Translations under genes and position numbers: made by a program
The notes under the pieces: model-generated
What the model saw: only the letters and a program-made list of their open reading frames with translations
Told to the model about the DNA's origin: nothing
Database searches by the model: none
Shown: piece after piece, positions 44,444 through 46,548 of the stretch
Numbering within the stretch: position 1 is the stretch's first letter
Layout: each line of letters opens with the position of its first letter
Source: Bacteroidales bacterium
Lineage (GTDB): Bacteria > Bacteroidota > Bacteroidia > Bacteroidales > UBA7960
NCBI GenBank assembly: GCA_019429055.1
Contig: JAHYJP010000008.1
Coordinates: 1 to 46,548, forward strand
Reading direction: 5' to 3'
Length of the DNA: 46,548 bases

Positions 44444-46548
44444 ATGAAGGGGTTTCTTAATCAACTGTTTTTCCTGATTTTCTCCGGTTTTATTTCTTTT
44501 ATTGCATGCGGGCAAAATGACCGAAGGGAGTTAAAAGCCTTACGAACAGATAATCCGCCTGTGATCAATGGCAAACTGGATGATCCTGAATGGCAACGAG
44601 CTCCCGTTGCAACCGGTTTTCATCAGTATGAACCCCATAATGACCGGCCTGCCGGTTTTGAAACCTACGTCAGGGTGTTGTATGATGACGATGCTTTGTA
44701 TATTGGTGCCAGAATGGTGGATCCGGAACCGGATAAGGTTCTCACCGAACTCGGACTTCGTGACTCAGGTAACAATTTGAATGCCGACCTTTTCTGGATC
44801 GATATCAACCCCTTTGATGATGGTATCAATGGTTTCAGATTCCAGGTCTCAGCTTCAGGTGTGCAAACCGATATGAATATTTCCGGGGCAGGCGGATCGC
44901 GGGGCGATGTAAACTGGGATGCCGTATGGCTAAGTGATGTAAGTATTGATGAAGAGGGATGGATAGTGGAAATGAAAATTCCTTACTCTGCTCTTCGTTT
45001 CCCGCGCAACGATGTGCAAAAATGGGGCATCAATTTCTGGCGCGAAATCCGGCGTACTCGTGAGCAATCGAGCTGGAATTTTGTAAACCGCCGCATTGGC
45101 GATCCTTTGGTATTTTTAGGAAAACTGAATGGAATTGAAGGGATTGTTCCACCGCTGCGACTTGCACTCTATCCCTATGTTTCCTCTTATCTTGAAAAAA
45201 ACGGGGGCGGCGATCAGTGGGCCAACACATTTGTAGGGGGAATGGATCTGAAATATGGAATCAGCAACAGCTTTACCATGGACATGACCCTGGTGCCCGA
45301 TTTTGGTCAGGTTCAGTCAGATGCCCGGGTGCTGAATCTTTCTCCCTATGAAGTAAAATATGATGAAAACCGGCAGTTTTTTACCGAAGGAACAGAATTG
45401 TTTGGTAAAGCTGATATATTTTATTCCCGGCGAATCGGCAGTATACCGCGGAATTATTCACTGCCTTATTTTGAGCAGGGATTCCATGAAATTGTAAAGG
45501 AGAATCCGCTGGAAGCCCGTTTGATCAATGCCACAAAAATTTCGGGCAGAACCTCAGGTGGGTTCGGACTTGGTTTTTTCAATGCTATGACTGCTCCCAG
45601 CAAGGCAATTATGCGGGACACCATTACCGGCGTTGAAAGAGAAATAACTACCCAGGCATTTACCAATTATAATGTATTGGTTGCTGACCGGAGTCTGGCC
45701 AACAATTCATTTCTGAGCATTATCAACACCAATGTTTCCGAAATGACGACCCATGGATTTGCAGCTAATGTTACGGCAACAGAATTCCGCTTTATGGATG
45801 CAAGCAATATGTTTCGCCTCAGCGGAAATGCTGCATTCAGCCAGCAATATCATGCCGGTAATAATGATGCAACCGGATACAAGTATGATATTACTGCCGG
45901 AAAAGTAGGGGGTACATGGCAATATACTTACAACCGGCTGGTTTTGAGTGATACATACGATCCCAATGATCTCGGATTCCTGTCATTTAACAACCTGGTT
46001 ATGGATAAAGTGTCATTCTCCTATAATATTTTTGACCCTTTCTGGAGATTCTGGAATCTGAGAAATGAAATCGCGGTTAATTACAACCGGCTCCACACTC
46101 CTGATACATTTACAGGATTCAATATACAGTATAATTTAAGAGCGCTGTTCGATACCCGCTTTTTTGTAATAATAAGAACCGATTATCGTCCGCTGGGAAA
46201 CCGCGATTATTTTGAACCCAGGGTTCCGGGTCGTTTTTATGAAACCGATGCAGCTTATGATCTCTTTGGAATGTATTCAACGGATTATCGCAAACGGGTT
46301 TATTTCGACGGCGATGTAAGATACTCCCGCATTATGTCAGAAGATTTGCAGGAAGAGTTTGGGTTTGAGTTGCGACCTACATTCAGGGCCAGTGACCGGT
46401 TGAATATGACTTATGGATTCAGGTACCTGGGTAAAAACGGGGATATCGGGTTTGTAGGTCTTCAGAATCAAAATAATATATTTTTCGGCAGGCGTGATAC
46501 CGATACCTTTACCAATACCCTTAGGGCATCCTATATTTTCACCAATGA
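44444..46548 (+). CDS. DUF5916 / CBM9-like outer-membrane protein, C-terminus beyond window
   Basis: An ATG at 44444 opens a frame that runs off the right edge (at least 701 residues, no stop seen). The N-terminus is a signal, MKGFLNQLFFLIFSGFISFI followed by ACGQ, which could be a lipobox or a normal cleavage site. A CBM9-like domain (about 40-220) contains NPPVINGKLDDPEW and NADLFWIDINPFDDG. The rest is built of strands with aromatic girdles (VDKVSFSYNIFDPFWRFW and similar), consistent with the outer-membrane barrel of DUF5916 proteins. Ligand and function are unknown; family members are often near carbohydrate- or peptide-use genes. Confidence 0.82.
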   Translation, partial: MKGFLNQLFFLIFSGFISFIACGQNDRRELKALRTDNPPVINGKLDDPEWQRAPVATGFHQYEPHNDRPAGFETYVRVLYDDDALYIGARMVDPEPDKVLTELGLRDSGNNLNADLFWIDINPFDDGINGFRFQVSASGVQTDMNISGAGGSRGDVNWDAVWLSDVSIDEEGWIVEMKIPYSALRFPRNDVQKWGINFWREIRRTREQSSWNFVNRRIGDPLVFLGKLNGIEGIVPPLRLALYPYVSSYLEKNGGGDQWANTFVGGMDLKYGISNSFTMDMTLVPDFGQVQSDARVLNLSPYEVKYDENRQFFTEGTELFGKADIFYSRRIGSIPRNYSLPYFEQGFHEIVKENPLEARLINATKISGRTSGGFGLGFFNAMTAPSKAIMRDTITGVEREITTQAFTNYNVLVADRSLANNSFLSIINTNVSEMTTHGFAANVTATEFRFMDASNMFRLSGNAAFSQQYHAGNNDATGYKYDITAGKVGGTWQYTYNRLVLSDTYDPNDLGFLSFNNLVMDKVSFSYNIFDPFWRFWNLRNEIAVNYNRLHTPDTFTGFNIQYNLRALFDTRFFVIIRTDYRPLGNRDYFEPRVPGRFYETDAAYDLFGMYSTDYRKRVYFDGDVRYSRIMSEDLQEEFGFELRPTFRASDRLNMTYGFRYLGKNGDIGFVGLQNQNNIFFGRRDTDTFTNTLRASYIFTN

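Overview
The window reads as one contiguous, gene-dense chromosomal segment of a Bacteroidetes/Bacteroidota bacterium, probably Bacteroidales/Marinilabiliales-like. The evidence is a type IX secretion (T9SS) C-terminal sorting domain, a 1270-codon Bacteroidetes-type rpoB, -7 boxes of the TAnnTTTG type, almost no Shine-Dalgarno (SD) sequences, and Bacteroidetes families such as DUF5916, DUF3467 next to rpoC, TIGR02757 and a GWSYGGY-type dipeptidyl peptidase. Nothing looks like prophage, plasmid, insertion sequence or CRISPR.

Layout. (1) 1-3384: end of the division cluster, ftsQ (partial)-ftsA-ftsZ, closed by a strong terminator. (2) 3462-9432: FKBP-type isomerase lipoprotein, DUF493 protein, a small conserved protein with terminator, RsuA/RluB-type pseudouridine synthase, AsmA-like protein and PPK2 polyphosphate kinase. 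(3) 9614-15051: an orphan histidine kinase with a TTG start, then a tightly overlapping five-gene envelope operon: LolA-like protein, exported YidD-like protein, two tandem TPR plus C-terminal membrane proteins, and one more TPR-like protein. A three-copy 14-bp repeat that forms a good promoter precedes it. (4) 15105-17233: TM2 protein, YraN and PssA on the minus strand, and a small unknown. (5) 17443-19653: dipeptidyl peptidase IV. (6) 19668-21368: rpsU-xerC/D-hpf, in which rpsU and hpf alone carry SD sequences. (7) 21310-35148: the translation/transcription supercluster tRNA-Thr(UGU), -Tyr, -Gly, -Thr(GGU), tuf, tRNA-Trp, secE, nusG, rplK, rplA, rplJ, rplL, rpoB, rpoC and a DUF3467 gene. The order is that of the E. 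coli tufB-to-rpoC region with trpT added, and RNA hairpins lie between several genes. (8) 35178-46548: a T9SS cargo protein, a purine/nucleoside group (purine nucleoside phosphorylase, MTA/SAH-type deaminase, guanine deaminase, dGTPase), a lipoprotein, a TIGR02757 protein, an aldo/keto reductase and a truncated DUF5916 protein.

The most interesting signals are regulatory. In rpsU-xerC-hpf, the bS21 and hibernation-factor genes are the only two in the window with clear SD sequences, in a phylum whose ribosomes hide the anti-SD behind bS21. This suggests that bS21 level could control the hibernation factor. Other signals are hairpins on both sides of rpoB and between ftsA and ftsZ, a promoter fused into a terminator ahead of the tRNA-tuf operon, a structured leader before the MTA/SAH deaminase, a repeat-borne promoter before the envelope operon, and a tRNA-Tyr gene with a G1/A72 mismatch.
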